Shown: positions 23,388-31,423, counted from the first letter of the stretch. The stretch: DNA of 38,009 nucleotides from Planctomycetota bacterium (GCA_021413805.1 JAIOPR010000329.1:1-38009); one strand, 5' to 3'. Notes: generated by a model from the letters alone, not told the origin. Made by a program: numbers and translations.

Positions 23388-24416
23388 ATGCGCGTACGCT
23401 GGAAAGATTTCGAACTGCCGACGAGGGTGGTGGTGGAAGAGAAGACGCTCACCAGCACTTTCGGGACTTTCGTTGCCGAGCCGTTTGAGCGGGGGTACGG
23501 GATCACGATCGGCAACAGCCTGCGCCGCGTGCTTCTGTCCTCGATCGAGGGGGCTGCGGTCACGAGCGTGAAGATCAAGGGTGTGTCGCACGAATTCTCG
23601 ACGATCAAGGGTGTGGTCGAGGACGTGACGGACATCATCCTTTCGATCAAGAAGCTTGTCGTGAAGCTTGAGACGGAGGGGACCCGGACGCTCCGGATCG
23701 AGAAGAAGGAAAAGGGCGAGGTCCGTGCGGCGGACATCATTGCGGACTCGCAGGTGACGGTCGTGAACCCGGATCTCCACATCGCGACGCTGACGGAAGA
23801 CGTCGAGTTCGTGGTGGAGATGGAGGTCCGCAAGGGGCGGAGCTACGTGACGAGCGACGAGAACGAGAAAGAGGACCGGGAGGTCGGCACGATCTCCGTG
23901 GACTCGATCTTCTCGCCGGTGCGCCGCGTGAAATACCGCGTTGAAAACACGCGCGTCGGCAAGCTGACGAACTACGACAAGCTCGTGCTGGACATCTGGA
24001 CGAACGGCACGGTGTCGCCGGAGCTGGCGCTCGTCGAGGCCTCCAAGATCCTCCGCAAGCACCTGAACCCGTTCGTGCAGTACTTCGAGCTCGGCCGCGA
24101 GTTGCAGATGAACGAGAAGAAGGAAGAGGAAGCCCGGAAGCGCGAGAAGTACATGGAGGAGCTGAAGCAGAAGCTCCAGATGAGCGTTTCGGAGCTCGAC
24201 CTCTCGGTTCGCGCGTCGAACTGCCTGACGAGCGAGAACATCCAGACGATCGGGGAGCTCGTGGTGCGTTCGGAGGCGGAACTCCTGAAGGTGCGCAACT
24301 TCGGCAAGACCTCGCTCAAGGAGGTCAAGAAGAAGCTCTCCGACATGGGTCTCTCTCTCGGAATGGAACTCGAGACCATCCTCGGAACCACGGGAGTGGA
24401 CAAAGATGCGACATAG
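23388..24416 (+). CDS. rpoA: RNA polymerase subunit alpha
   Basis: This 342-residue protein is of normal length. The N-terminal dimerisation domain has FVAEPFERGYGITIGNSLRRVLLSSIEGAAVTSVKI and carries the assembly interface. The linker is Glu/Lys-rich (EKKEEEARKREKYMEELKQ). The C-terminal domain (about 262-330) starts SELDLSVRASNCL and contains LLKVRNFGKTSLKEVKKKL, the region that contacts UP elements and activators. ATG 23388 follows AGGAGATATCC. It overlaps rplQ by 11 nt. Confidence 0.98.
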   Translation: MRVRWKDFELPTRVVVEEKTLTSTFGTFVAEPFERGYGITIGNSLRRVLLSSIEGAAVTSVKIKGVSHEFSTIKGVVEDVTDIILSIKKLVVKLETEGTRTLRIEKKEKGEVRAADIIADSQVTVVNPDLHIATLTEDVEFVVEMEVRKGRSYVTSDENEKEDREVGTISVDSIFSPVRRVKYRVENTRVGKLTNYDKLVLDIWTNGTVSPELALVEASKILRKHLNPFVQYFELGRELQMNEKKEEEARKREKYMEELKQKLQMSVSELDLSVRASNCLTSENIQTIGELVVRSEAELLKVRNFGKTSLKEVKKKLSDMGLSLGMELETILGTTGVDKDAT

Positions 24417-24933
24417 GTATGTCGGAAGGAAGCTCGGCCGCGGGCGTCCGCATCGCGAGGCGATGCGCCGCCAGATCGTGAGCGACCTCTTCCTCAACGA
24501 ACGGATCATCACGACCGTCGAGCGTGCGAAGGAGTTCCGTATCTTCGCCGACCGGATCATCACGATCGGGAAGAAGTACCAGGCGGCGAAGGACCAGGCG
24601 GTGAAGATCCACTACCTGCGCCAGGCGCACCGTCACCTGCAGGATGAGGCGATGGCGAAGAAGGTCTGCCTGGAGATCGCCCCGAGGTTCACGGAGCGTC
24701 CGGGCGGGTACACGCGGGTATTGAAGCTCGGCGGATCGCGCTGGAGCGACAATGCGAAGTACGCGATGCACCGGCTGGGCGACAACGGGGAGCGGGCGAT
24801 TCTCGAGCTGGTGGTGAAGAGCGACGCGCCTGAAGAGGCGCCGGAGCCGGCCGCGAAGGCGGCGAAGAAGCCCAAGGCGAGCGAATCGACGACGAAGGCA
24901 AAGAAGGGCAAGGAGTCGGCGGGCGGGACGTAG
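24406..24933 (+). CDS. rplQ: 50S ribosomal protein L17 with Ala/Lys tail
   Basis: This 175-residue L17 is about 50 residues longer than the usual about 125. The core is MRHRYVGRKLGRGRPHREAMRR, FLNERIITTVERAKEFR and GGYTRVLKLGGSRWSDNAKYA, followed by ILELV. The tail after about 137 is PEEAPEPAAKAAKKPKASESTTKAKKGKE. The start overlaps the rpoA end by 11 nt. It is the last gene of the cluster, with a terminator 24 nt downstream. Confidence 0.98.
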   Translation: MRHRYVGRKLGRGRPHREAMRRQIVSDLFLNERIITTVERAKEFRIFADRIITIGKKYQAAKDQAVKIHYLRQAHRHLQDEAMAKKVCLEIAPRFTERPGGYTRVLKLGGSRWSDNAKYAMHRLGDNGERAILELVVKSDAPEEAPEPAAKAAKKPKASESTTKAKKGKESAGGT

Positions 24934-24956
24934 CGTTGACGGAACGGTGAAACCAG

Positions 24957-24986
24957 AGCCCCGGGCAGAGTTGCCCGGGGCTTTTT
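24957..24986 (+). terminator. Rho-independent terminator of the ribosomal operon
   Basis: A perfect 11-bp stem, AGCCCCGGGCA (24957-24967) with TGCCCGGGGCT (24972-24982), and a GAGT tetraloop, followed by T-run 24982-24986. It lies 24 nt after rplQ and is the clearest terminator in the window. Confidence 0.95.
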
Positions 24987-25011
24987 CATGGGCTGGGCGA
25001 GGGGAGGACCG

Positions 25012-25515
25012 GTGAACGCCGCGTGCACCCTGGTCGGGATCGTTTCCGACTCCCACGACAACGGGGAGGCGGTCCTGGAGGCGCTGGCGGGCCTTCAGGC
25101 GCGCGGCGTCACGGACCTCATCCACTGCGGCGACGTCACCACGGCCGCGACGCTGGAACTTTTCCGCGGCTTCCGTTTCCGCGTCTGCCTCGGCAACAAC
25201 GACTCCGCGAGGGAGCTTTCCGCCGCGGCCGAGCGCCTGGGCGGCAGCTACGCCGCCTGCCTGGACATCCGGATCGGCGGGAAGCGGTTTTTCGTGGGGC
25301 ACGGGGACAGGGAAGGGCCGCTGAACGCGGCGGCGTCCTGCGGGGATTTCCACTATGTGCTATACGGGCACACGCACCGGAAAGACGACCGGCGGGTGGG
25401 AAAGGTGCGGGTGATCAATCCCGGGGCGCTGTACCGGGCACCGGCGTATTCGTACGCCGTCCTGGACACGGCGACGGACGCGCTGGAGTTCGTGGCGGTG
25501 GGGAAGCCCGCCTAA
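25012..25515 (+). CDS. YfcE/MJ0936-type metallophosphoesterase
   Basis: This 167-residue calcineurin-like phosphodiesterase has the metal-site motifs in order: SDSHDN (11-16), HCGDV, LGNND, GHGD and YGHTH. The family hydrolyses phosphodiesters in vitro with two metal ions; the physiological substrate is unknown. GTG 25012 has GGGGAGG 5 nt upstream; an ATG at 24988 lies right after the T-run of the rplQ terminator and is less likely. Its stop overlaps the mtnA stop by 4 nt, with no terminator between the convergent genes. Confidence 0.93.
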   Translation: MNAACTLVGIVSDSHDNGEAVLEALAGLQARGVTDLIHCGDVTTAATLELFRGFRFRVCLGNNDSARELSAAAERLGGSYAACLDIRIGGKRFFVGHGDREGPLNAAASCGDFHYVLYGHTHRKDDRRVGKVRVINPGALYRAPAYSYAVLDTATDALEFVAVGKPA

Positions 25516-26552
25516 GGGCGCCCGGCGGCCTTCGCCGATCTTCCGCCCGTGATCCGCTGGATCGAGGCGCCATACGGCGCGCGCACAACCCCCGCTTCCG
25601 TGATGATCGCCGTCACGAATTTCGCCGGCGTCACGTCGAACGCGGGGTTCCACGCGCCGATCCCGCGCGCGGCGGTGCGGCGGCCGGCCGAGGTCAGGAC
25701 TTCCTTCGCGTCCCGCTGCTCGACATGGATGCCGCGGCCCGTCGGCGTCGCCACGTCGAACGTCGAGAGCGGCGCGGCCACGAAAAACGGGACGCCGTGC
25801 TCCTTCGCCGCCAGCGCCAGCGCGTACGTCCCCACCTTGTTCGCCACGTCCCCGTTCGCCGCAATCCGGTCCGCGCCCACGACGACGCTCCGCACTCTTC
25901 CCGAAGCGATCAGCCCTGCCGCCGCGCCGTCCACGAGCAGCGTCACGTCGACCCCGGCGCGCGAAAGTTCCCACGCCGTCAGCCGTGCGCCCTGCAGAAG
26001 CGGACGCGTCTCCGTCGCGAAGACCCACATCTTCTTCCGTCGCGACAGCGCTTCGTAGATCCCCGCCAGCGCCGTCCCCGAGCCGCCCGTCGCCAGCGAC
26101 CCCGCGTTGCAGTGCGTCAGCACCGGCTCTTTCAGCAGGAAATACGCGTGCTTCCCGATCCGCTGGCACGCCGAACGGTCCTCGGCGTGGATGAGAAGCG
26201 CTTCGCTCAACAGGCGCCGGCGGTCGAGGGTCTGGAGGGCGAGCATGCGTCTGACGGCCCAGGCGAGGTTGACGGCGGTGGGCCGCGCGGCGATGAGGCG
26301 GGCGCCGGCCCGGGCGAACTGTTTCAGGGTGCGGCAGCCGCGCGCGGCGAGGACCATGCCGTAAGCCGCGGCGATGCCGATCAGCGGCGCGCCCCGCACC
26401 TGCAGCCTGCGGATCGCATCAAAAACAATGCGCGGGTGCCGGCAGCTTCGCCACCGCACCCGCGCAGGAAGTTCAGTCTGGTCCAGCACCTTCAGGACGC
26501 CGCCCGGCCCGCCAATCCAGCGCACGCCCGGCGGCGGCAGCTTGACGGGCAT
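25512..26552 (-). CDS. mtnA: S-methyl-5-thioribose-1-phosphate isomerase
   Basis: This 346-residue enzyme converts methylthioribose-1-phosphate to methylthioribulose-1-phosphate in methionine salvage. Motifs are RGAPLIGIAAAYG (53-65), catalytic C148 in THCNAGSLATGGSGTAL, and D228 in VVVGADRIAANGDVANKVGTY. The family is related to eIF2B subunits, but the CNAG..TGG and full-length N-domain support MtnA. It starts 2 nt after rpsP, so it belongs to the ffh-rpsP transcription unit, an uncommon place: rimM or trmD usually follows rpsP. No other methionine-salvage gene is present in the window. Confidence 0.93.
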   Translation of the reverse strand: MPVKLPPPGVRWIGGPGGVLKVLDQTELPARVRWRSCRHPRIVFDAIRRLQVRGAPLIGIAAAYGMVLAARGCRTLKQFARAGARLIAARPTAVNLAWAVRRMLALQTLDRRRLLSEALLIHAEDRSACQRIGKHAYFLLKEPVLTHCNAGSLATGGSGTALAGIYEALSRRKKMWVFATETRPLLQGARLTAWELSRAGVDVTLLVDGAAAGLIASGRVRSVVVGADRIAANGDVANKVGTYALALAAKEHGVPFFVAAPLSTFDVATPTGRGIHVEQRDAKEVLTSAGRRTAARGIGAWNPAFDVTPAKFVTAIITEAGVVRAPYGASIQRITGGRSAKAAGRP

Positions 26553-26554
26553 GG

Positions 26555-26878
26555 TTACTTCTTGGGAGCTGCCTTCGCGGCCGGCTTGGCTTTCTTGGCC
26601 TTCGGCTTCGCCGTCTTCGGCGCGACGGGCATCTTGAGCCCGCAGTGGCGGAAGAGCTGGGCGACGGCGGGCGTTGCGAGCGCGCCCTGGTGGACCCAGG
26701 CGGCGAGGCGATCGGCATCGACCTTGACCTTGTCCTTCGGCTCATGCACCAGGGGGTCGTAGGAGCCGAGCAGCTCCAGGTAGCGGCCATCGCGGCGGGT
26801 CTGCGCGTCGAACACCGCGATGCGGTAATGCGGCCGGTTCTTGCGGCCGAAACGGGTCAGGCGGATGCGGACGGCCAT
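26555..26878 (-). CDS. rpsP: 30S ribosomal protein S16 with basic tail
   Basis: This is a 107-residue S16; typical length is about 80-90. It starts MAVRIRLTRFGRKNRPHYRIAVFDAQTRRDGRYLE and continues LLGSYDP, the defining segment. The C-terminal part after about 85 is a Lys/Ala/Pro tail (APKTAKPKAKKAKPAAKAAPKK). S16 helps 30S assembly. The start has GAAGGAG upstream. It has a 134-nt gap to ffh with a possible promoter, and a 2-nt gap to mtnA. Confidence 0.97.
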   Translation of the reverse strand: MAVRIRLTRFGRKNRPHYRIAVFDAQTRRDGRYLELLGSYDPLVHEPKDKVKVDADRLAAWVHQGALATPAVAQLFRHCGLKMPVAPKTAKPKAKKAKPAAKAAPKK

Positions 26879-26943
26879 GCGGTCTCCTTCGAGTCGGAAG
26901 TGCGCCTGGCCCCATGGACCGGGCGGATGGATTTGGGGGGAGA

Positions 26944-26949
26944 ATTCTA
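26944..26949 (-). promoter_or_regulatory. Possible -10 box for rpsP
   Basis: TAGAAT on the minus strand (26949-26944) lies about 66 nt upstream of the rpsP ATG in the ffh-rpsP gap. The hexamer 17 nt before it (TGGCAC) is a poor -35, so this is tentative. The same TAGAAT occurs at other promoters here. Confidence 0.35.
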
Positions 26950-27012
26950 GCGTTGAGGGCGGCGCGGTGCCATGAATTTCCTGCGGCCGGCCCGGGGGAA
27001 GCGCGCCGCTCC

Positions 27013-28344
27013 CTATTTCCGGTGTTTCCCCATCATCTTCGAAAGCCTGCCACCGCTGAAGCCCTTCATCATCTTGCGAAGGTCCTTGAACTGCTTGAGC
27101 AGGTTGTTGATTTCCGGGAGGGTGCGGCCCGCGCCCTGGGCGATGCGTTTGCGGCGGGAGCCGTCGATGATCTCGGGGTGCTTGCGCTCGTCGAAGGTCA
27201 TGGACTGGATGATGGCTTTCATGCGCTTGAACTCGCCCTGCATGTCGTCTTCCTTGCCGCCCATCATCTGGCCCATGCCGGGGATCATCCCGATGATCTG
27301 GGAGATGGGGCCCATCTTTTCCATCTGGCCGATCTGCTCGAGGAAGTCCTGGAGGTCGATTTCGTTCTTGTGGAGCTTGGTGGCGAAGCGGCGTGCGGTG
27401 TCGGCGTCGACGTTCTCCTGGGCTTTCTCGACGAGGGAGATGACGTCGCCCATGCCGAGGATGCGCTGGGCCATGCGGTCGGGGTAGAACTCGGAGAGGT
27501 CGTCGATTTTTTCGCCGACGCCGACGAACTTGATCGGCTTGCCGGTGATGAACTTGATCGAGAGGGCGGCGCCGCCGCGGGTGTCGCCGTCGAGTTTCGT
27601 GAGGACGACGCCGGTCAGCGGGAGCTTTTCGTTGAACTGCTTCGCCGAGTTCACGGCGTCCTGGCCGGTCATCGAGTCCACGACGAGCAGGATCTGGTCG
27701 GGCTTCGTGACGTCGGCGATTTCCTTCACCTCGGCCATCAGCGCTTCATCGATGTGCAGGCGGCCGGCCGTGTCGAGGATCACCAGGTCGCGCCCCAGCT
27801 TGATCGCTTCCTCGATCCCGCGCTTGCAGATCATCGGCGGGCGGCCCGAGGCCTCGGCGTGGACGGGACACTCGATCGAAGCGCCGAGCGTCTTCAACTG
27901 CTCGATGGCGGCGGGGCGCTGCGTGTCGGCGGCGACGAGGAGGGGCTTGGCGCCCTTTTTCATGAAGAGCTTCGCCAGCTTGGCGCAGGTCGTCGTTTTC
28001 CCGGAGCCCTGGAGGCCGGCCATCATGATGACCGTCGGGCGGTTCGGGTTCTTCGCGATCGCCGCGTCCGCCGGGCCCATCAGCGCGACCATCTCGTCGT
28101 AGATGATCTTCACGATCTGCTGCGAGGGTTGCACCGACTTGATCACGTCCTCGCCGACCGCCTTCGCCGAGACGTTCTTCAGGAATTCCTTCACGACGAT
28201 CAGGTTGACGTCGGCCTCGAGAAGGGCCACGCGGACTTCGCGCATGCCTTCCTGGATGTTGGCCTCCGTGATGCGCCCCTTCCCGGCGAGGCGGCGCAGG
28301 ACGCCAGTCAGCTTGTCAGTCAGGCTCTCGAACATGCGGGGCAT
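27013..28344 (-). CDS. ffh: Signal recognition particle protein Ffh (SRP54)
   Basis: This 443-residue GTPase binds 4.5S RNA and signal peptides and targets nascent membrane proteins to the translocon. The N domain begins MFESLTDKLTGVLRRLAGKG. The G domain has GLQGSGKTTTCAKLA, DTAGRLHIDEALM and TKLDGDTRGGAALS. The Met-rich M domain includes IIGMIPGMGQMMGG and GSRRKRIAQGAG, then KQFKDLRKMMK. ATG 28344 or the internal ATG 28335 (MFESL) may be used; neither has a clear ribosome site. Only 36 nt separate it from the anti-sigma stop. Confidence 0.97.
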   Translation of the reverse strand: MPRMFESLTDKLTGVLRRLAGKGRITEANIQEGMREVRVALLEADVNLIVVKEFLKNVSAKAVGEDVIKSVQPSQQIVKIIYDEMVALMGPADAAIAKNPNRPTVIMMAGLQGSGKTTTCAKLAKLFMKKGAKPLLVAADTQRPAAIEQLKTLGASIECPVHAEASGRPPMICKRGIEEAIKLGRDLVILDTAGRLHIDEALMAEVKEIADVTKPDQILLVVDSMTGQDAVNSAKQFNEKLPLTGVVLTKLDGDTRGGAALSIKFITGKPIKFVGVGEKIDDLSEFYPDRMAQRILGMGDVISLVEKAQENVDADTARRFATKLHKNEIDLQDFLEQIGQMEKMGPISQIIGMIPGMGQMMGGKEDDMQGEFKRMKAIIQSMTFDERKHPEIIDGSRRKRIAQGAGRTLPEINNLLKQFKDLRKMMKGFSGGRLSKMMGKHRK

Positions 28345-28380
28345 TGTGCGGCAAGCGGCGGAAGCGGGAAAGCGGTTTTG

Positions 28381-28953
28381 TTACTTCCGGATGTCCACCA
28401 CGTCGGGGCGTTCGCTCGCCGCGACCCACAATTTCCGGGCGATCGGGCAGTACGGGACCATGTCGAACACCGCTTTGTCGGCGTGGATCGCCTTGCAGCT
28501 GATGCCGTCGTATTCGACCGAGACTTGTTTCTTGTAGACCTGCTCCAGGGCGAGGGCGAGGAGGAAGAGGTCCCCGTCGTCCGCCTTCGAGGGCTTTTCG
28601 ATTTCCTGCACCGTCGCGACGATCTTTTCCCGGTCCACATAGATCTTCACGGTCTCGGGCGCCGCCGCCGCTGTTTTCCCCGTGTCCCGGCCGACCGCGA
28701 TTCCTCCCGCAAAGGCCAGCGCCACCGCCGCGGCGGCCGCAACGATCCACGCCGGCCCCCGGGCTCTCCCCGGGAACGCCGCTTCGACCACGCGATCCCG
28801 CAGACCTGGCGGTACTTCAGGCACGGCGCCGCGAAGCGCCCGCAGATGGGCGAACTCCTCCCGGCACCGCGGGCACGATTCGACGTGCTCCCACCCCGCG
28901 ACCGAAATCGCCTGCCCCGAATCCACCGCGCCCCTCAGTTCGTCACACTTCAT
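28381..28953 (-). CDS. Zinc anti-sigma factor (ZAS/zf-HC2), membrane-anchored
   Basis: This is a 190-residue protein. The cytoplasmic N-terminus has the anti-sigma zinc motif H23-x3-C27-x2-C30 (WEHVESCPRC) plus C3, which forms a zinc-binding sigma-binding domain. One membrane helix (PAWIVAAAAAVALAFAGGIAVG) lies at about 68-88. The outer domain (about 100-190) has no family I recognise and includes two cysteines. ATG 28953 is preceded by GAGGG and lies inside the sigma gene (11-nt overlap), so sigma and anti-sigma are translationally coupled. It probably holds the ECF sigma until a signal arrives. Confidence 0.87.
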   Translation of the reverse strand: MKCDELRGAVDSGQAISVAGWEHVESCPRCREEFAHLRALRGAVPEVPPGLRDRVVEAAFPGRARGPAWIVAAAAAVALAFAGGIAVGRDTGKTAAAAPETVKIYVDREKIVATVQEIEKPSKADDGDLFLLALALEQVYKKQVSVEYDGISCKAIHADKAVFDMVPYCPIARKLWVAASERPDVVDIRK

Positions 28954-29470
28954 GGCCAGCCCTCGCAAAATGCTCCCGCAGCATCCGCCTTCCGCGCGCC
29001 ACGCGCGAACCTACCGTCCCCGTTTCACAGCCCATCACTTCCGACGCCTCCTGGTACGACATCCCCATCGCGTCGCACAGCCACAGCGCTTCACGGAACT
29101 CGTCCGGCACCTGCCGAAGCGCCGTCTCGACGGCCTCGCGCGCGTCCGCGTCCGGGCCCGCCGGCGCCGCACGCGAGAGGATGGCGTCTTCCGCCCCGAC
29201 TTCCTTGCGGACCTTGCGCCTCCGGATCAGGTCGATCGATGCGTTCCGCGCGATCGTCAGGAGCCAGGAGAGGAAAGGCCTTGAAGGATCGTATTTCCGT
29301 CCGCCGAGCAGACCCACGAACGTCTCCTGCACCACGTCCTCCGCGGCCGACGGGTCACGCACGATCCTCAGGGCGTACCCGAAGACCCCGCCGGAGTGGC
29401 GGTCGTAGAGCGTCGTGAAGGCGGCTCGGTCGCCTTTCAACGCGCGCGTCAGCAGGGTGGCGTCGGTCAT
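28943..29470 (-). CDS. ECF-type RNA polymerase sigma factor
   Basis: This 175-residue group-4 sigma factor has region 2 (AFTTLYDRHSGGVFGYALRIVRDPSAAEDVVQETFVGLL, then FLSWLLTIARNASIDLIRRRK). It has a short linker and region 4 (LRQVPDEFREALWLCDAMGMSYQEASEVMGCETGTVGSRVARGRRML). Regions 1.1, 1.2 and 3 are absent, as expected. Its promoter targets are unknown. ATG 29470 is my choice; ATG 29482 upstream sits at the base of a 10-bp hairpin. Neither has a Shine-Dalgarno sequence. Its stop overlaps the anti-sigma start by 11 nt. Confidence 0.92.
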   Translation of the reverse strand: MTDATLLTRALKGDRAAFTTLYDRHSGGVFGYALRIVRDPSAAEDVVQETFVGLLGGRKYDPSRPFLSWLLTIARNASIDLIRRRKVRKEVGAEDAILSRAAPAGPDADAREAVETALRQVPDEFREALWLCDAMGMSYQEASEVMGCETGTVGSRVARGRRMLREHFARAGHEV

Positions 29471-29484
29471 AGTTTCGGGCATGG

Positions 29485-29516
29485 GGGAAGCGCCCGCGGT
29501 CAGGCAGGCGCTTCCC
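29485..29516 (-). promoter_or_regulatory. Hairpin upstream of the sigma factor gene
   Basis: Perfect 10-bp arms GGGAAGCGCC (29485-29494) and GGCGCTTCCC (29507-29516), with a 12-nt loop, lie between the Cys-rich gene stop (29549) and the sigma start. No T-run follows in the minus direction. It might terminate or attenuate transcription from the Cys-rich gene, or occlude sigma initiation. Confidence 0.5.
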
Positions 29517-29548
29517 ATCCTACTTTTCTTTGTTCCGGCAACCCGCCT

Positions 29549-30055
29549 CTACTTGTTCTCGGCCGTCTTCGCCATCGTGTCGAGGCACGTCTTCGACATT
29601 TCATCGACGCAGGCGTCGCAGAGCTTCCCGGTGAGGAAGGTGCACTCGACTTCGTGCTCCTTGCCGGCCGCGTCCTTGACGGTGTGCTTGACTTCCTTGT
29701 TCATCTCGCCCATCCGCTTCGAGATCCGGGCCTTGAGCGCCGGGCCGAAGACTTTCTCGTTCAGGCTCGCGCATTCCTTGCAGCCGGCGGCCCTGCAGGT
29801 GCCGGCGACGTGGGCGTTCGCGTCTTTCTTCGTTTCGGCCTTCACCGCCGCGGCGACCTTCACGTGCATCGCGACCAGCGCTTCGCCGCCCTTGTCGCAC
29901 AGCTTGCGGCATTCGCCTTCGCAGTCGCCGTGGAACGGGCACATGATCGACTCGAGCGGGCACTTGTGGGGCTTCTTGTCCTTGTTGTCGTCGGCGCAGA
30001 CCGCGAAACCCGCCGCCAGTGCGGCCACCATCACAAAGGCGATCCGAAGGCGCAT
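29549..30055 (-). CDS. Secreted cysteine-rich hypothetical protein
   Basis: This 168-residue protein has a signal peptide (MRLRIAFVMVAALAAGFAVCA, probable cleavage before DDN). The mature part has 12 cysteines, mainly in CPLESIMCPFHGDCEGECRKLCDKG, TCRAAGCKECAS and LCDACVDEMSKTC. The spacing does not match a c-type haem (no CxxCH) or a standard ferredoxin. It is likely a disulfide-bonded or metal-binding periplasmic protein. ATG 30055 follows AGGAG. It lies immediately upstream of the sigma/anti-sigma pair, separated by a hairpin, so a link to that stress system is possible. I do not recognise its family. Confidence 0.75.
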   Translation of the reverse strand: MRLRIAFVMVAALAAGFAVCADDNKDKKPHKCPLESIMCPFHGDCEGECRKLCDKGGEALVAMHVKVAAAVKAETKKDANAHVAGTCRAAGCKECASLNEKVFGPALKARISKRMGEMNKEVKHTVKDAAGKEHEVECTFLTGKLCDACVDEMSKTCLDTMAKTAENK

Positions 30056-30151
30056 GCTTTTCTCCTGTAGGGGGGAGCCGGCGAATCGTGCCGGCATGTC
30101 AACCTCTACGGGGAGGGCGGGCCGGATCTTCCCGAAAACCGCGAAGACGCC

Positions 30152-31423
30152 CTACTTCACGCGCTTGATGCCGGCGCCGAGGCCGTTCAGCTTCTCTTCG
30201 ATCCGCTCGTACCCGCGATCGATGTGGTGGATCTCGTGCACCTCGGTCGTCCCCCACGCGGCGCAGCCGGCGAGGACGAGGGCGGCGGAAGCGCGGAGGT
30301 CGCTGGCGCGGACGGGCGCGCTGGTGAGGTGGGGAACGCCGTGCACGACGACGGTGGACCCGGTCTTGCGCAACTCGGCGCCCATGCGGAGAAGCTCGGG
30401 GACGTGCATGAACCGGTCGGGGTAAATCTTTTCCGTCACCACCGAGATGCCGTCCGCGACGCAGAGCGCCGCCATGAATTGCGCCTGCAGGTCGGTGGGG
30501 AAGCCCGGGTAGACCAGCGTGGTCAGGTCGACGGGGCGAAGGGGCGTTTCGGGGTGTTTCGCGCGGATCGAGTCCTTGGCGACCTCGAGGATCATGCCCA
30601 TTTCGCGAAGGGTGTGGGTGGCGGCGCGGAGGTGGTCGGGGCGGCATCCGGTGACGGTCACGTCGCCGCGGGTCATAGCCGCGCCGGCGAGGAACGTGCC
30701 CGCCTCGATGCGGTCGGGGATGATCGTGTGGTCCACGCCCTTCAGGTTCTTGACGCCCTCGATCGTCAGGCGCGGCGAGCCGATGCCCTCGATTTTCGCG
30801 CCCATCTTCACGAGAAGCTCGGCGAGGTCCACCACCTCCGGCTCGCACGCCGCGCTCTCGATGATCGTCGTCCCGTTCGCGTAGACGGCCGCCGTGAGGA
30901 CGTTCGTGGTGCCCGTGACGCTCGAGCCGAACGCGCCCCCGAGGAAAATCTCGGTCCCCGTCAGGCCCTTCGGCGGAACCTCCGCCACCAGGTACCCCGC
31001 CTCCAGCGTCATCCTCGCCCCGAGCGCGGAAAGGCCCTTCTCGTGAAGGTCGATCGGCCGCACGCCGATGACGCAGCCGCCGGGCATCGACACCTTGGCG
31101 TACTTGCGTCGCCCGATCAGCGGGCCCAGGACGCAGACGCTCGCGCGCATCTTGGAGACGAGTTCATACGAAGCGGTGCAGACTGACTCGTCCTTCACTT
31201 CGATCTCGATCGCGCCGTCGGCGCGCCACTCCACCCGGCAGCCGAGTTCGCGGATGATCGCGAGCAGGATCTCGACGTCGGACAGCCGCGGCACATTCCG
31301 GATGACGCTCGTGCCCTCGGCCAACAGGCAGGCCGCCAGAACCGGCAGCGCCGCGTTCTTGGATCCGCTTGCGGGAACACGGCCGATGAGCCGCTTCCCC
31401 CCCTCGATTACGAGTTTTTCCAT
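30152..31423 (-). CDS. murA: UDP-N-acetylglucosamine 1-carboxyvinyltransferase MurA
   Basis: This 423-residue enzyme transfers enolpyruvate from PEP to UDP-GlcNAc in the first committed peptidoglycan step. Motifs are GSKNAALPVLAACLL (20-34), the active-site loop MPGGCVIGVRPIDLHEKGL with C117, and the late DLRASAALVLAGCAAWGTTEV. With Cys, not Asp, at the active site, it should be of the fosfomycin-sensitive type. It overlaps the prmC end by 16 nt, so it is the last gene of prfA-prmC-murA. It supports a lineage with peptidoglycan. Confidence 0.97.
   Translation of the reverse strand: MEKLVIEGGKRLIGRVPASGSKNAALPVLAACLLAEGTSVIRNVPRLSDVEILLAIIRELGCRVEWRADGAIEIEVKDESVCTASYELVSKMRASVCVLGPLIGRRKYAKVSMPGGCVIGVRPIDLHEKGLSALGARMTLEAGYLVAEVPPKGLTGTEIFLGGAFGSSVTGTTNVLTAAVYANGTTIIESAACEPEVVDLAELLVKMGAKIEGIGSPRLTIEGVKNLKGVDHTIIPDRIEAGTFLAGAAMTRGDVTVTGCRPDHLRAATHTLREMGMILEVAKDSIRAKHPETPLRPVDLTTLVYPGFPTDLQAQFMAALCVADGISVVTEKIYPDRFMHVPELLRMGAELRKTGSTVVVHGVPHLTSAPVRASDLRASAALVLAGCAAWGTTEVHEIHHIDRGYERIEEKLNGLGAGIKRVK

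Noticed and set aside
22242-24563. A 773-codon open frame antisense to rpsM-rpoA
   Set aside because: Same reason: it shadows core genes and has no recognisable domain.
26914-29418. An 834-codon plus-strand frame across ffh, the anti-sigma and sigma genes
   Set aside because: It is antisense to well-supported genes, and its composition is that of a shadow frame.
30056-30151. Possible terminator after murA
   Set aside because: Only a weak, interrupted stem without a T-run could be drawn.
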